Assembly: GCA_021773095.1 (NCBI GenBank)
Contig: JAJFKR010000032.1
Span: 1-40,201 of the forward strand
Origin: Woeseiaceae bacterium
Lineage (GTDB): Bacteria > Pseudomonadota > Gammaproteobacteria > Steroidobacterales > Woeseiaceae
DNA length: 40,201 nucleotides
Direction: 5' to 3'
The notes below the pieces were generated by a model. That model did not search any database and had not been told where the DNA came from. It saw only the letters and a list, made by a program, of their open reading frames with translations. Within the stretch, counting starts at the first letter, position 1. Every line of letters begins with the position of its first letter. This document shows positions 7,146 through 15,404 of the stretch, one piece after another. The position numbers and the translations under genes were made by a program.

Positions 7146-8471
7146 ATGAGCAACGCATTACATAGAAGCTTGTTAAGCAGCCCGCCTCGCGCCGTGAAGG
7201 GCGACGGCGCCTATCTTATTGATGACTCAGGCAAGCGATACCTCGATGCCTGTGGCGGCGCGGCCGTTTCCTGCCTGGGTCACAGTCACCCCGACGTGGT
7301 CGCAGCCATTCAACAACAGGTGCAGCAACTGCCGTATGCACACACGGCGTTTTTCACAACGGACGTGCTCGAAGAATTAGCCGATACTCTCGTCGAAGGC
7401 GCGCCGGGTCTGGGCAGGGTGTTGCTGCTCTCCGGTGGCTCCGAAGCGGTTGAGGCTGCCCTCAAGCTCTCGCGCCAGTATTTTCTTGAGGCTGGTGAGC
7501 CCGACAGGCATCTGTTTATAGCGCGTCGGCAAAGCTACCATGGCAATACGCTGGGTGCCCTGGCCGTCGGCGGTAACGAGTGGCGCCGTGAATCGTTCCG
7601 ACCGCTGCTGGTCGCGGGACACCACATTGCACCGTGCTTCGAATATCGTGAACGCGCCGAGACAGAAACGCAGGACGAATACAGCGAGAGAGTCGCAGCC
7701 GAGCTTGAGATAAAAATCATTGAGCTCGGCCCCGAAAAAGTCGCCGGGTTTGTTGCTGAGACGGTCGTCGGCGCAACGGCAGGCGCCGTTGCCGCGGCGC
7801 CCGGTTACTTCAGTCGAATCCGTGAGATCTGCGATCGATACGGGATCCACCTGATTCTCGACGAGGTGATGTGCGGTACGGGGAGAACAGGATCAATGAT
7901 GGCTTATCAACAAGAGCACATCACTCCCGATATTGTGACGATGGCCAAAGGACTCGCAGCCGGATATCAGCCTATTGGTGCTTTGCTTTGCCGCGCGGAA
8001 ATAATCGAGACTATTCGCGCCAACAGCGGCTTCTTCCAGCACGGACACACGTTCATGGGCCACGCAACGGCGGTTGCCGCATCGCTGGCAACACTGCAGG
8101 CAATCAAAAAAGAAAACTTGCTGGAAAACGTTGTCACGCGCGGCAAACAGATTCGTGCCGGACTGCGCAACTCATTGGGAGAGCATCCAGGCGTAGGGGA
8201 CATCCGCGGTCGTGGATTATTTATCGGCGTTGAGTTTGTGGCAGACAGAGAAACGAAACGGCCATTCGATGCCGCGCTGAAGATCCACAAGAAAGTCCAA
8301 AAAGCCGCAATGGATAATGGCCTGCTTTGCTACGGCATGGGAGGGACCATCGACGGCCGGTGTGGGGATCATGTTCTCATAGCACCACCGTACAACCTGA
8401 CAGAGGAGCACCAACAGGAGGTGGTAGAGCGGTTTTCCGCGGCCGTCGCAAGCAGCGTTACACCACGCTAG
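7146..8471 (+). CDS. Class III (omega-type) PLP-dependent aminotransferase
   Basis: The 441-residue protein has full class III architecture: SGGSEAVEAALKLSRQY at 96-112 (phosphate cup), SYHGNT at 130-135, the acidic LILDEVMCGTGRTG at 236-249 with D239 contacting the PLP nitrogen, and the Schiff-base K268 in TMAKGLAAGYQPIGA. The C-terminus has GDHVLIAPPYNLTEE. Family members transfer amino groups from omega-amino acids or amines (for example taurine, beta-alanine, diaminobutyrate, GABA) to pyruvate or 2-oxoglutarate. The exact substrate cannot be set by reading. It is co-transcribed with the RpiR regulator and converges on dctM with a 4-nt overlap of the stop codons. Together with the FAD oxidoreductase and the TRAP genes it suggests uptake and use of an amino compound. 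Confidence 0.85.
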   Translation: MSNALHRSLLSSPPRAVKGDGAYLIDDSGKRYLDACGGAAVSCLGHSHPDVVAAIQQQVQQLPYAHTAFFTTDVLEELADTLVEGAPGLGRVLLLSGGSEAVEAALKLSRQYFLEAGEPDRHLFIARRQSYHGNTLGALAVGGNEWRRESFRPLLVAGHHIAPCFEYRERAETETQDEYSERVAAELEIKIIELGPEKVAGFVAETVVGATAGAVAAAPGYFSRIREICDRYGIHLILDEVMCGTGRTGSMMAYQQEHITPDIVTMAKGLAAGYQPIGALLCRAEIIETIRANSGFFQHGHTFMGHATAVAASLATLQAIKKENLLENVVTRGKQIRAGLRNSLGEHPGVGDIRGRGLFIGVEFVADRETKRPFDAALKIHKKVQKAAMDNGLLCYGMGGTIDGRCGDHVLIAPPYNLTEEHQQEVVERFSAAVASSVTPR

Positions 8472-9841
8472 TCCCCGTAAATCTTTCCGGGTAACCAGGT
8501 CACAAGATCCGGGAAGGCGGCGATCAGAAGCAAAGCAAACAACTGGATGGCGACAAAAGGTATCGCCCCACGATAAATCTGCGCAGTGCTAATCGAAGGT
8601 GGGGCAACGCCGCGAAGATAAAACAGCGCGAATCCAAACGGCGGTGTCAGGAACGAGGTTTGCAGATTAATCGCGATCATAATGCCCAGCCAGACCGGGT
8701 CCAGCCCCATCGCCAGCAACACGGGCCCCACGATCGGTACGACAACAAATGTGATTTCGATAAAGTCGAGTACAAAACCGAGCAGGAACATTACCAGCAT
8801 TACAACCAGCACAGCGCCGACTACTCCGCCGGGCAAAGCCTCCAGAACAGCGCGCACGCCGTCGTCGCCACCGTAGCCGCGAAAGACAAGAGAAAATATC
8901 GAGGCACCGATAAGAATCATGAACACCATGCTGCTGATGCGCAGAGTGCTTTGCATGATTTCCCGCAGCCGCAGGAGACTGAGTTCGCGACGTGACAACG
9001 CCATTATCAGCGCGCCCATACCACCAACACCGGCGGCCTCTGTGGGTGTGGCGTAACCGCCGAGTATCGACCCGAGAACGGCAACAATCAGCAACAAGGG
9101 TGGCAAGAGCGCGTGTAACACCCTGCCTATTGAGATCGTTTCACCGGGCTCCCGGCGGTGCGCCGGCATCGTTTCCGGTTTAAAAAACGCAACACCGAGG
9201 ATGTACAGAACGTATAAAAAAACGAGCAACAAGCCGGGTATCAAAGCGCCGGCAAACAGGTCTCCCACCGATACCGTCTTCGGAGAAAAGATACCCATGT
9301 CCAGCTGTGCTTGCTGGTAGGCCGTCGTCATCACGTCACCCAGCATCACGAGGATGATCGAGGGTGGGATAATCTGCCCCAGGGTTCCTGAGGCGCAGAT
9401 AGTCCCCGCGGAAATTTCCGGAGAATAGCCACGCTTCAACATCGTCGGCAATGACAACAGGCCCATCGTCACGACCGTCGCCCCGACGATGCCGGTACTG
9501 GCAGCCAGCAGCATGCCGACCAGCGTGACGGATATACCGAGGCCACCACGCAGTGATCCGAACAACGCGCTCAGCGTTTCAAGCAGATCCTCCGCAATAC
9601 GGGCGCGCTCTAAGGTAACCCCCATAAAGACGAACAAGGGAACCGCAACCAGCGTTTCATTCGTCATGATGCCGAAAATGCGATTGGGCACACCGGATAA
9701 CAGTGCATCGTTAAAACCGCCGCCAATAATACCCAGCCCCGCAAACACGAGCGCTGTTCCACCCAAGGTAAATGCGACAGGAAAACCGGCCAGCAACACG
9801 AGGATCACGGCAACAAATAATAATCCGGCGACCCACTCCAC
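8468..9841 (-). CDS. dctM: TRAP transporter large permease subunit
   Basis: The 457-residue hydrophobic protein has about 12 membrane helices and the DctM signatures: VPLFVFMGVTLERARIAEDL near 66-85, STGIVGATVVTMGLLSLPTM near 114-133, GTICASGTLGQIIPPSIILV near 146-165 and a C-terminal TSFLTPPFGFALFYLRG. This subunit forms the sodium-driven translocation path. The GTG start at 9841 lies 1 nt after the dctQ stop, typical for a TRAP pair. No solute-binding gene is attached; the nearest is at 1248 on the plus strand. It is the last gene of the string uvrD-trkA-trkH-dctQ-dctM. Its coding end overlaps the convergent aminotransferase. Confidence 0.92.
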   Translation of the reverse strand: MEWVAGLLFVAVILVLLAGFPVAFTLGGTALVFAGLGIIGGGFNDALLSGVPNRIFGIMTNETLVAVPLFVFMGVTLERARIAEDLLETLSALFGSLRGGLGISVTLVGMLLAASTGIVGATVVTMGLLSLPTMLKRGYSPEISAGTICASGTLGQIIPPSIILVMLGDVMTTAYQQAQLDMGIFSPKTVSVGDLFAGALIPGLLLVFLYVLYILGVAFFKPETMPAHRREPGETISIGRVLHALLPPLLLIVAVLGSILGGYATPTEAAGVGGMGALIMALSRRELSLLRLREIMQSTLRISSMVFMILIGASIFSLVFRGYGGDDGVRAVLEALPGGVVGAVLVVMLVMFLLGFVLDFIEITFVVVPIVGPVLLAMGLDPVWLGIMIAINLQTSFLTPPFGFALFYLRGVAPPSISTAQIYRGAIPFVAIQLFALLLIAAFPDLVTWLPGKIYGD

Positions 9842-9842
9842 C

Positions 9843-10328
9843 TCAGTCGTTCCTTATCGTCCGCAGACATCGCGATAACATCGCGAGTCCCTGCAGGCCA
9901 ACCATGACCGGCATCACAACAAGAATAGATTTCAGCAACGGCAGCAAAGGATACGGTAAGCCGCCGGATTCACGCGAGGCCTCCTGCAACGTCCAGGATA
10001 CGGCGGCGTAGTCGACAGACTTCCAGCCGAGAAAAACGCACAGCGGTAAGAGAAAAACGCTGACTCCGGCAAGGTCAACCCACGCCCGGTGTTTGTGGCT
10101 CATGGCCCTATAAAAAATATCGACGCGGACATGTTCTTCTTGTTGAAGCGTGTACGCAGCGCCGACCATGAATACGAAAGCATGCATCCAGACGACGGAC
10201 TCCTGTAGCCAGATCAGGCCCGCGTCAAAGACATAACGCATGACAACAACAACAAACGTCACCAGCACCATGAATAAGGTCAACCAGGCAGCGCCCCGGC
10301 CGGCCATTGAATTGAGTCGATCGAGCAC
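9843..10328 (-). CDS. dctQ: TRAP transporter small permease subunit
   Basis: The 161-residue protein has four predicted membrane helices (about 11-32, 45-62, 85-105 and 130-150) and the DctQ features: an aromatic VVVMRYVFDAGLIWLQESVVWMHAFV block and EHVRVDIFYRAMSHKHRAWVDL. This subunit supports and orients the large permease. It begins with a GTG at 10328, one nt after the trkH stop, and ends one nt before the dctM start. Translational coupling to trkH is unusual: TRAP genes normally form their own operon with the binding protein. Confidence 0.9.
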   Translation of the reverse strand: MLDRLNSMAGRGAAWLTLFMVLVTFVVVVMRYVFDAGLIWLQESVVWMHAFVFMVGAAYTLQQEEHVRVDIFYRAMSHKHRAWVDLAGVSVFLLPLCVFLGWKSVDYAAVSWTLQEASRESGGLPYPLLPLLKSILVVMPVMVGLQGLAMLSRCLRTIRND

Positions 10329-10329
10329 T

Positions 10330-11781
10330 CTAGTGGCGCCAGAACATCGGCGTAATCAGCACCAGCAGCGTGAATATCTCAAGACGGCCCAGCAACATTC
10401 CGGCGACGGATATCCATTTGGCCGTATCACTCAAGGACATGAAGCCGGAAGCGACTTCCCCCAGCCCGGGGCCAAGGTTATTGAGCGAGGCCGCGACTGC
10501 GGAGAACGCGGTCACCTGGTCGAGGCCTGTCGCCATCATTGCCAGCAGCATCACGCTAAACACAACGACGTAGACTGAAAAGAAGCCCCAGACGGCATCA
10601 ACAACACGCGGTTGTACCGCTGTAGCGCCCAACTTGACCGGGATTTCGGCATTAGGATGTACAAGGCGAGCAACCTCGCGCGCACCCTGCTTGTAGATGA
10701 GTAACCAGCGGATTACTTTGATGCCGCCAGCGGTGGAACCCGCACACCCACCAACAAAGCTGGAGAATATAAGGAGCACTGGAAGCGCAGCCGGCCAGAG
10801 CGAAAAATTTTCGGTGGTGAATCCGGTCGTCGTCGCGATCGACACCGCCTGAAATACACCATTGATAAACGTTTGTCCGGGATCATTGAAGCCCCGGAAT
10901 TGATACAACGTAAAGACAACGATGATCGATACGGCGATCAGCATGTAGGTGTAGGCCCGGAACTCGGGATCCTTGGCATAGTGCTTGATCGAAACGTAGC
11001 GCCAGGCGAAAAAATGTAATGAAAAATTGATGCCGGCGATGAACATAAAGACGATAGTGACGATGTCAATGATGCCACTGTCGTAATAACCGATGCTCGC
11101 GTCATGCGTTGAGAAACCGCCGATGGCCACGGTTGAAAACGCGTGGCACAAAGCATCGAACCAGTCCATTCCGGCAAGTCGATAACTGACCATACAGGCG
11201 ATCGTGAACGCCAGATACACGTACCAAAGCGCCTTTGCTGTTTCTGTAATTCGTGGCGTCAGCTTGGTGTCTTTCACGGGGCCGGGCGTTTCGGCGCGGT
11301 ATAGCTGCATGCCACCGACGCCGAGCATGGGCAGCACGGCAACAGCCAAAACAATTATGCCCATGCCACCAAGCCACTGCAGTTGATGGCGGTAATAGAG
11401 AATCGAAACCGGCAACTCATCGAGCCCGGTCAGTATTGTTGCCCCCGTCGTCGTCAGACCGGACATCGATTCGAAAACGGCATCGGTAAATGAAAGGGAC
11501 AGTCCGTCTGCGAAAAAGAGTGGCGCCGCACCAAAGGTACCGAGGACCGTCCAGAATGCAGCAACGACGAGAAAGCCGTCGCGAAGCCTGAGGTCCTTGC
11601 GTGACCTGTGCACCGGCAGCCAGATTATAATTCCGGCCGCCAGCGTTAGCCCGAAACCCTCAACAAAGGGTAGCCAGGAATGATCATTGTAGTAAAGGCT
11701 GAAAATAATCGGCGGCAGCATCGTCAGGCTGAAGATCATCAGCAGCAGTCCGAGTATTCGCTGTACGACCGGCCAGTTCAT
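10330..11781 (-). CDS. trkH: Trk-type potassium uptake protein TrkH
   Basis: The 483-residue membrane protein carries the four pore-loop repeats of the TrkH/KtrB family: SMSGLTTTGATILTGLDELP near 104-123, FSTVAIGGFSTHDAS, VSIATTTGFTTENFSLWP and AASLNNLGPGLGEV. Each repeat has the selectivity-filter glycine. It moves K+ inward, gated by cytosolic TrkA. Length and motifs are normal. It lies 18 nt after trkA on the same strand, so the two subunits are co-expressed; the dctQ GTG follows its stop by 1 nt. K+ uptake is a first response to osmotic upshift. Placing sodium-driven TRAP genes in the same transcript is consistent with a role in salt adaptation, which is inference. Confidence 0.95.
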   Translation of the reverse strand: MNWPVVQRILGLLLMIFSLTMLPPIIFSLYYNDHSWLPFVEGFGLTLAAGIIIWLPVHRSRKDLRLRDGFLVVAAFWTVLGTFGAAPLFFADGLSLSFTDAVFESMSGLTTTGATILTGLDELPVSILYYRHQLQWLGGMGIIVLAVAVLPMLGVGGMQLYRAETPGPVKDTKLTPRITETAKALWYVYLAFTIACMVSYRLAGMDWFDALCHAFSTVAIGGFSTHDASIGYYDSGIIDIVTIVFMFIAGINFSLHFFAWRYVSIKHYAKDPEFRAYTYMLIAVSIIVVFTLYQFRGFNDPGQTFINGVFQAVSIATTTGFTTENFSLWPAALPVLLIFSSFVGGCAGSTAGGIKVIRWLLIYKQGAREVARLVHPNAEIPVKLGATAVQPRVVDAVWGFFSVYVVVFSVMLLAMMATGLDQVTAFSAVAASLNNLGPGLGEVASGFMSLSDTAKWISVAGMLLGRLEIFTLLVLITPMFWRH

Positions 11782-11799
11782 TATTCGATTCTTCGCGCC

Positions 11800-13176
11800 C
11801 TAAACGAAGGACACTCCGACCTGAAAAAGACTTTCAAGATGTTCGATCTTGCGCCGGTCGGTCATAAACAAAATGATGTGGTCGTCCGTTTCGATCACAG
11901 TGTCGTGATGCGCGATGATTACGCGGTCACCGCGGACGACCGCAACGATCGCAGTGCCTTTTGGCAATTCAATTTCTTCAATTTTTCGCCCGACCACCTT
12001 GGAGCTGTCCTTGTCGCCGTGTGCGATAGCCTCCATGGCTTCGGCGGCACCGCGTCGTAACGAATGCACCTTGACGACATCGCCGCGCCGCACGTGCGCC
12101 AGCAGGGAGCCGATCGTTACCTGTTGTGGCGAGATGGCGATATCGATACTGCCGGATTCCACCAGGTCGACGTACGACGCTCTGTTAATCAGCGCCATCA
12201 CTTTGTGTGCACCCAGACGCTTCGCGAGCATCGAGCTCAAAATATTGGACTCTTCGGAATTGGTGAGGGCGCAGAATACGTCGACGTTGTCGATGTTTTC
12301 CTCGAGCAGCAATTCCTCGTCAGCCGCGTCGCCAACCAGAACAATGGCCTTATTCAGGCGTTCCGAAATCATCCGTGCACGAACCGGATCTCGTTCAATC
12401 AACTTAACCTGGTTGGTTTGCTCAAGTGCGAGCGCAAGTCGGACACCAATATTACCGCCACCCGCGATCACTACCCGGCGAACCGGGTCTTCAAGGCGCC
12501 GCATTTCGCTCATGAACACACGTATGTCTTTGCGGTCGGCGATAAAAAACACTTCGTCGCCTTCCTGGATGACGGTGTCGCCCTTCGGCAGCATCGCTTT
12601 TCCGTCACGGTAAATGGCGGCGATACGACCCTCTGTGTTGGGAATGTGATCTTTGAGTGTCGCGATGCGCTGGCCAACCAACAGCCCTTCTCTATCCGCT
12701 TTGGCGCCCACCAGGCGCACTCGACCGCCGGCAAAGTCGAGTACTTGCGAGGAGCCTGGATACAGTATGAGCTGCTCGATGTAGGAACAAACCAGTTGCT
12801 CGGGGCTGATGCGTACGTCAATCGGGATCGCATCCTGAGTGAATAGTTTGTTCGCGTTCATATATTCAGCAGCGCGAATACGTGCGATCTTGGTGGGAGT
12901 ACGAAAGCTGGTGTAAGCGATCTGGCACGCAACCATGTTGGTTTCGTCCGTATCAGTCAACGCGACAACGATGTCGGCGTCGCTGGCACCAGCGCGCTCA
13001 AGTACATCCGGGTAGGCCGCGTGACCAACAACAGTTCGAATATCGAGCCTGTCCTGCAGTTCGCGCAGCACGTCGGGCCGCATGTCGACAACGGTGACCT
13101 CGTTAGCCTCCTCTCGTGACAAATGATATGCCGCCGATGAGCCAACCTGACCTGCGCCGAGAATGAGAATCTTCAT
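11800..13176 (-). CDS. trkA: Trk system potassium regulatory subunit TrkA
   Basis: The 458-residue cytosolic protein is a tandem RCK protein. The first Rossmann domain begins KILILGAGQVGSSAAYHLS (GxGxxG at 7-12) and the second begins VVIAGGGNIGVRLALALE at about 232. Each is followed by a TrkA-C domain (for example DREGLLVGQRIATL, and VVGRKIEEIELPKGTAIVAVV near the C-terminus). TrkA binds NAD(H) and nucleotides and gates the TrkH channel. It follows uvrD by 10 nt on the same strand and precedes trkH by 18 nt. The start ATG at 13176 leads directly into the first beta strand, as usual for the family. Confidence 0.95.
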   Translation of the reverse strand: MKILILGAGQVGSSAAYHLSREEANEVTVVDMRPDVLRELQDRLDIRTVVGHAAYPDVLERAGASDADIVVALTDTDETNMVACQIAYTSFRTPTKIARIRAAEYMNANKLFTQDAIPIDVRISPEQLVCSYIEQLILYPGSSQVLDFAGGRVRLVGAKADREGLLVGQRIATLKDHIPNTEGRIAAIYRDGKAMLPKGDTVIQEGDEVFFIADRKDIRVFMSEMRRLEDPVRRVVIAGGGNIGVRLALALEQTNQVKLIERDPVRARMISERLNKAIVLVGDAADEELLLEENIDNVDVFCALTNSEESNILSSMLAKRLGAHKVMALINRASYVDLVESGSIDIAISPQQVTIGSLLAHVRRGDVVKVHSLRRGAAEAMEAIAHGDKDSSKVVGRKIEEIELPKGTAIVAVVRGDRVIIAHHDTVIETDDHIILFMTDRRKIEHLESLFQVGVSFV

Positions 13177-13186
13177 CGCGTGTAGT

Positions 13187-15358
13187 TTACATCAGATCGA
13201 GATTGGCATAACTCAGAACGAGCCATTTTGTACCCGCGGTTTCGAAATTTACCTCCACACGAGCGTGGGCTCCCTGGCCCTCGTAATTGAGAATTACGCC
13301 ATCACCGAATTTCTTGTGGCGCACCTGTTGTCCAAGGCGAACACCCAGTTCATTTGCAGCGCTTGTAGTAGCGGAACTTCGCCGAGACGCTTCGGAAGAG
13401 CGCATCGGGCGTGCGACCTGTACGCGCGGGCGAATTTCTTCGACATGTTCGCTGGGGATCTCAGCGATGAATCGCGATGCCTGCGAATAGTTATCCATGC
13501 CATGAAGTCGGCGCTGCTCAGCGTGCGTAATGTAGAGCGTCTGCATGGCGCGAGTAATACCGACATAGCAAAGTCGGCGCTCTTCTTCGAGCCCATCGGG
13601 GTCCGCCACGGACCGCTGATGTGGAAACAGGCCGTCCTCCATTCCGCACATGAAGACCAGTGGAAACTCGAGACCCTTCGCCGAATGCATCGTCATCAGT
13701 TGAACACAATCCTCCCAGGCGTCGGCCTGGCCTTCGCCTGCTTCCAGCGCGGCGTGCGACAGGAACTCATCCAGCGGTGACATTTCCTGTGCAGGGTCGG
13801 GCTCGAAGCCCTTCGCCGCGCTGACAAGTTCCGCCAGGTTTTCGATACGGGTCTCACCCTTCTCACCTTTGTCCTTCTTGAAGAGTTCGACAAGCGTACT
13901 AAGGTGAATGACGTGATCGACCTTGTCGTGCAGATCGAGACTCCGGGTTTCGCGCGCCATGCGTTCAATCAGTGATACGAAAGCATTGACGGCATTCGCG
14001 GCGCGGCCGTTCAGGTCATCGCTGGCGATCGCGCCGGCGGCACGCCACAAGGAGCACGCATTGGCGCGGGCGTATGCTCGCATCATTTCTACGGTACGCG
14101 CGCCTATGCCCCGGGTCGGCTTGTTCACGACGCGCTCAAACGAGCTGTCATCATCCCGGTTTGATGTCAGACGGAGATAAGCCAGCGCATCCTTGATTTC
14201 CGCGCGCTCGAAAAACCGCAAGCCGCCGTAAACGCGGTAGGGAATGCGTGCGTTGATTAACGCCTCTTCAAGTACGCGGGACTGGGCGTTGGATCGATAC
14301 AGGACGGCGGCGTCAGCACGCACATTGCCCTGCGCAATCCAGTCACGGAGGCGGCCGATGACGAAGTCGGCCTCGTCGCGCTCGTTGTAGGCAGAATAGA
14401 CCTTGATCGGCTCGCCATCGGAGCCCTCTGTCCAGAGCTTCTTGCCCATGCGCGAACTGTTGTTCTCAATGACGGCGTTCGCGGCGTTCAAAATGGTTTG
14501 AGTGGAGCGGTAATTCTGCTCGAGCTTAACGATCCGCGTACCGGGGAAGTCGGCCTGGAAGCGATGGATGTGTTCAACACGCGCCCCACGCCACCGATAG
14601 ATCGACTGATCGTCATCACCAACGACAAAAGGTACGCCCGTGTCTCCCGCGAGCAGGCGCAGCCAAGCGTATTGAATGGCGTTCGTGTCCTGAAACTCGT
14701 CGACGAGAAGGTGCTGGAAGCGACGACGATAATGCGCAAGAAGTTCTGCGTTGTCGCGCAATATCTCGTGGGCGCGCAACAACAGCTCCGCGAAATCGAC
14801 CAGGCCGCCCCGTTGACATATCTCCTCATAGGACTCGTAAAAAGAAATCAACTGGCGCCGGTTCGGGTCGCCGTCATCATCGATGTGCCGGGGTCGTAGC
14901 CCCTCATCCTTTTGGCCGTTGATGAACCACTGGACTTCCTTTGCTACCCAGCGACTTTCATCGGCCTGCTGGCTTTTTAGCAGGCGCTTCAAGAGGCGCA
15001 GCTGGTCATCGGAGTCAATTATCTGAAAGTTCTGCGGCAGGCCGGCTTCGCGCCAGTGACGACGCAACATTCTGTGAGCGAGACCGTGAAACGTACCGAT
15101 CCAGAGGTGCTGCACGGGAACCTTGAGTAAGGCTTCAATGCGGCCACGCATTTCTGCAGCGGCCTTGTTCGTAAATGTTACCGCCAGCAGACTTTGTGGC
15201 GATACACCCTCTACGTCAATTAGCCATGCGGCGCGATGCACGAGTACACGTGTCTTGCCGCTGCCCGCGCCGGCGATGACCAGCGCCGGTTCCGAGGGCG
15301 CGGTGACCGCTTGACGCTGGGCGTCGTTCAGGCCGTCGAGTATAGGGGTGACATCCAT
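13187..15358 (-). CDS. uvrD: DNA helicase II UvrD
   Basis: The 723-residue superfamily 1A helicase shows the ordered motifs: Q-motif LNDAQRQAV, Walker A AGAGSGKT (29-36), motif Ia AVTFTNKAAAEM, Walker B LLVDEFQDTN, motif III GDDDQSIYRWRGA, motif IV QNYRST, and VQLMTMHSAKGLEFPLVF further on. The C-terminal tail (LGQQVRHKKFGDGVILNYEGQ to the end) is the Tudor-like RNA-polymerase/UvrB-interaction domain that marks UvrD rather than Rep or PcrA. UvrD unwinds 3' to 5' in mismatch and nucleotide excision repair and clears stalled RNA polymerase. It starts 46 nt after the upstream gene's stop and precedes trkA by 10 nt. Length is normal (E. coli UvrD is 720). Confidence 0.95.
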   Translation of the reverse strand: MDVTPILDGLNDAQRQAVTAPSEPALVIAGAGSGKTRVLVHRAAWLIDVEGVSPQSLLAVTFTNKAAAEMRGRIEALLKVPVQHLWIGTFHGLAHRMLRRHWREAGLPQNFQIIDSDDQLRLLKRLLKSQQADESRWVAKEVQWFINGQKDEGLRPRHIDDDGDPNRRQLISFYESYEEICQRGGLVDFAELLLRAHEILRDNAELLAHYRRRFQHLLVDEFQDTNAIQYAWLRLLAGDTGVPFVVGDDDQSIYRWRGARVEHIHRFQADFPGTRIVKLEQNYRSTQTILNAANAVIENNSSRMGKKLWTEGSDGEPIKVYSAYNERDEADFVIGRLRDWIAQGNVRADAAVLYRSNAQSRVLEEALINARIPYRVYGGLRFFERAEIKDALAYLRLTSNRDDDSSFERVVNKPTRGIGARTVEMMRAYARANACSLWRAAGAIASDDLNGRAANAVNAFVSLIERMARETRSLDLHDKVDHVIHLSTLVELFKKDKGEKGETRIENLAELVSAAKGFEPDPAQEMSPLDEFLSHAALEAGEGQADAWEDCVQLMTMHSAKGLEFPLVFMCGMEDGLFPHQRSVADPDGLEEERRLCYVGITRAMQTLYITHAEQRRLHGMDNYSQASRFIAEIPSEHVEEIRPRVQVARPMRSSEASRRSSATTSAANELGVRLGQQVRHKKFGDGVILNYEGQGAHARVEVNFETAGTKWLVLSYANLDLM

Positions 15359-15404
15359 CGTGTATCGTTGCTAAACAGGCGAAAGCGCGGAAGTTTAGCA
15401 GAGA

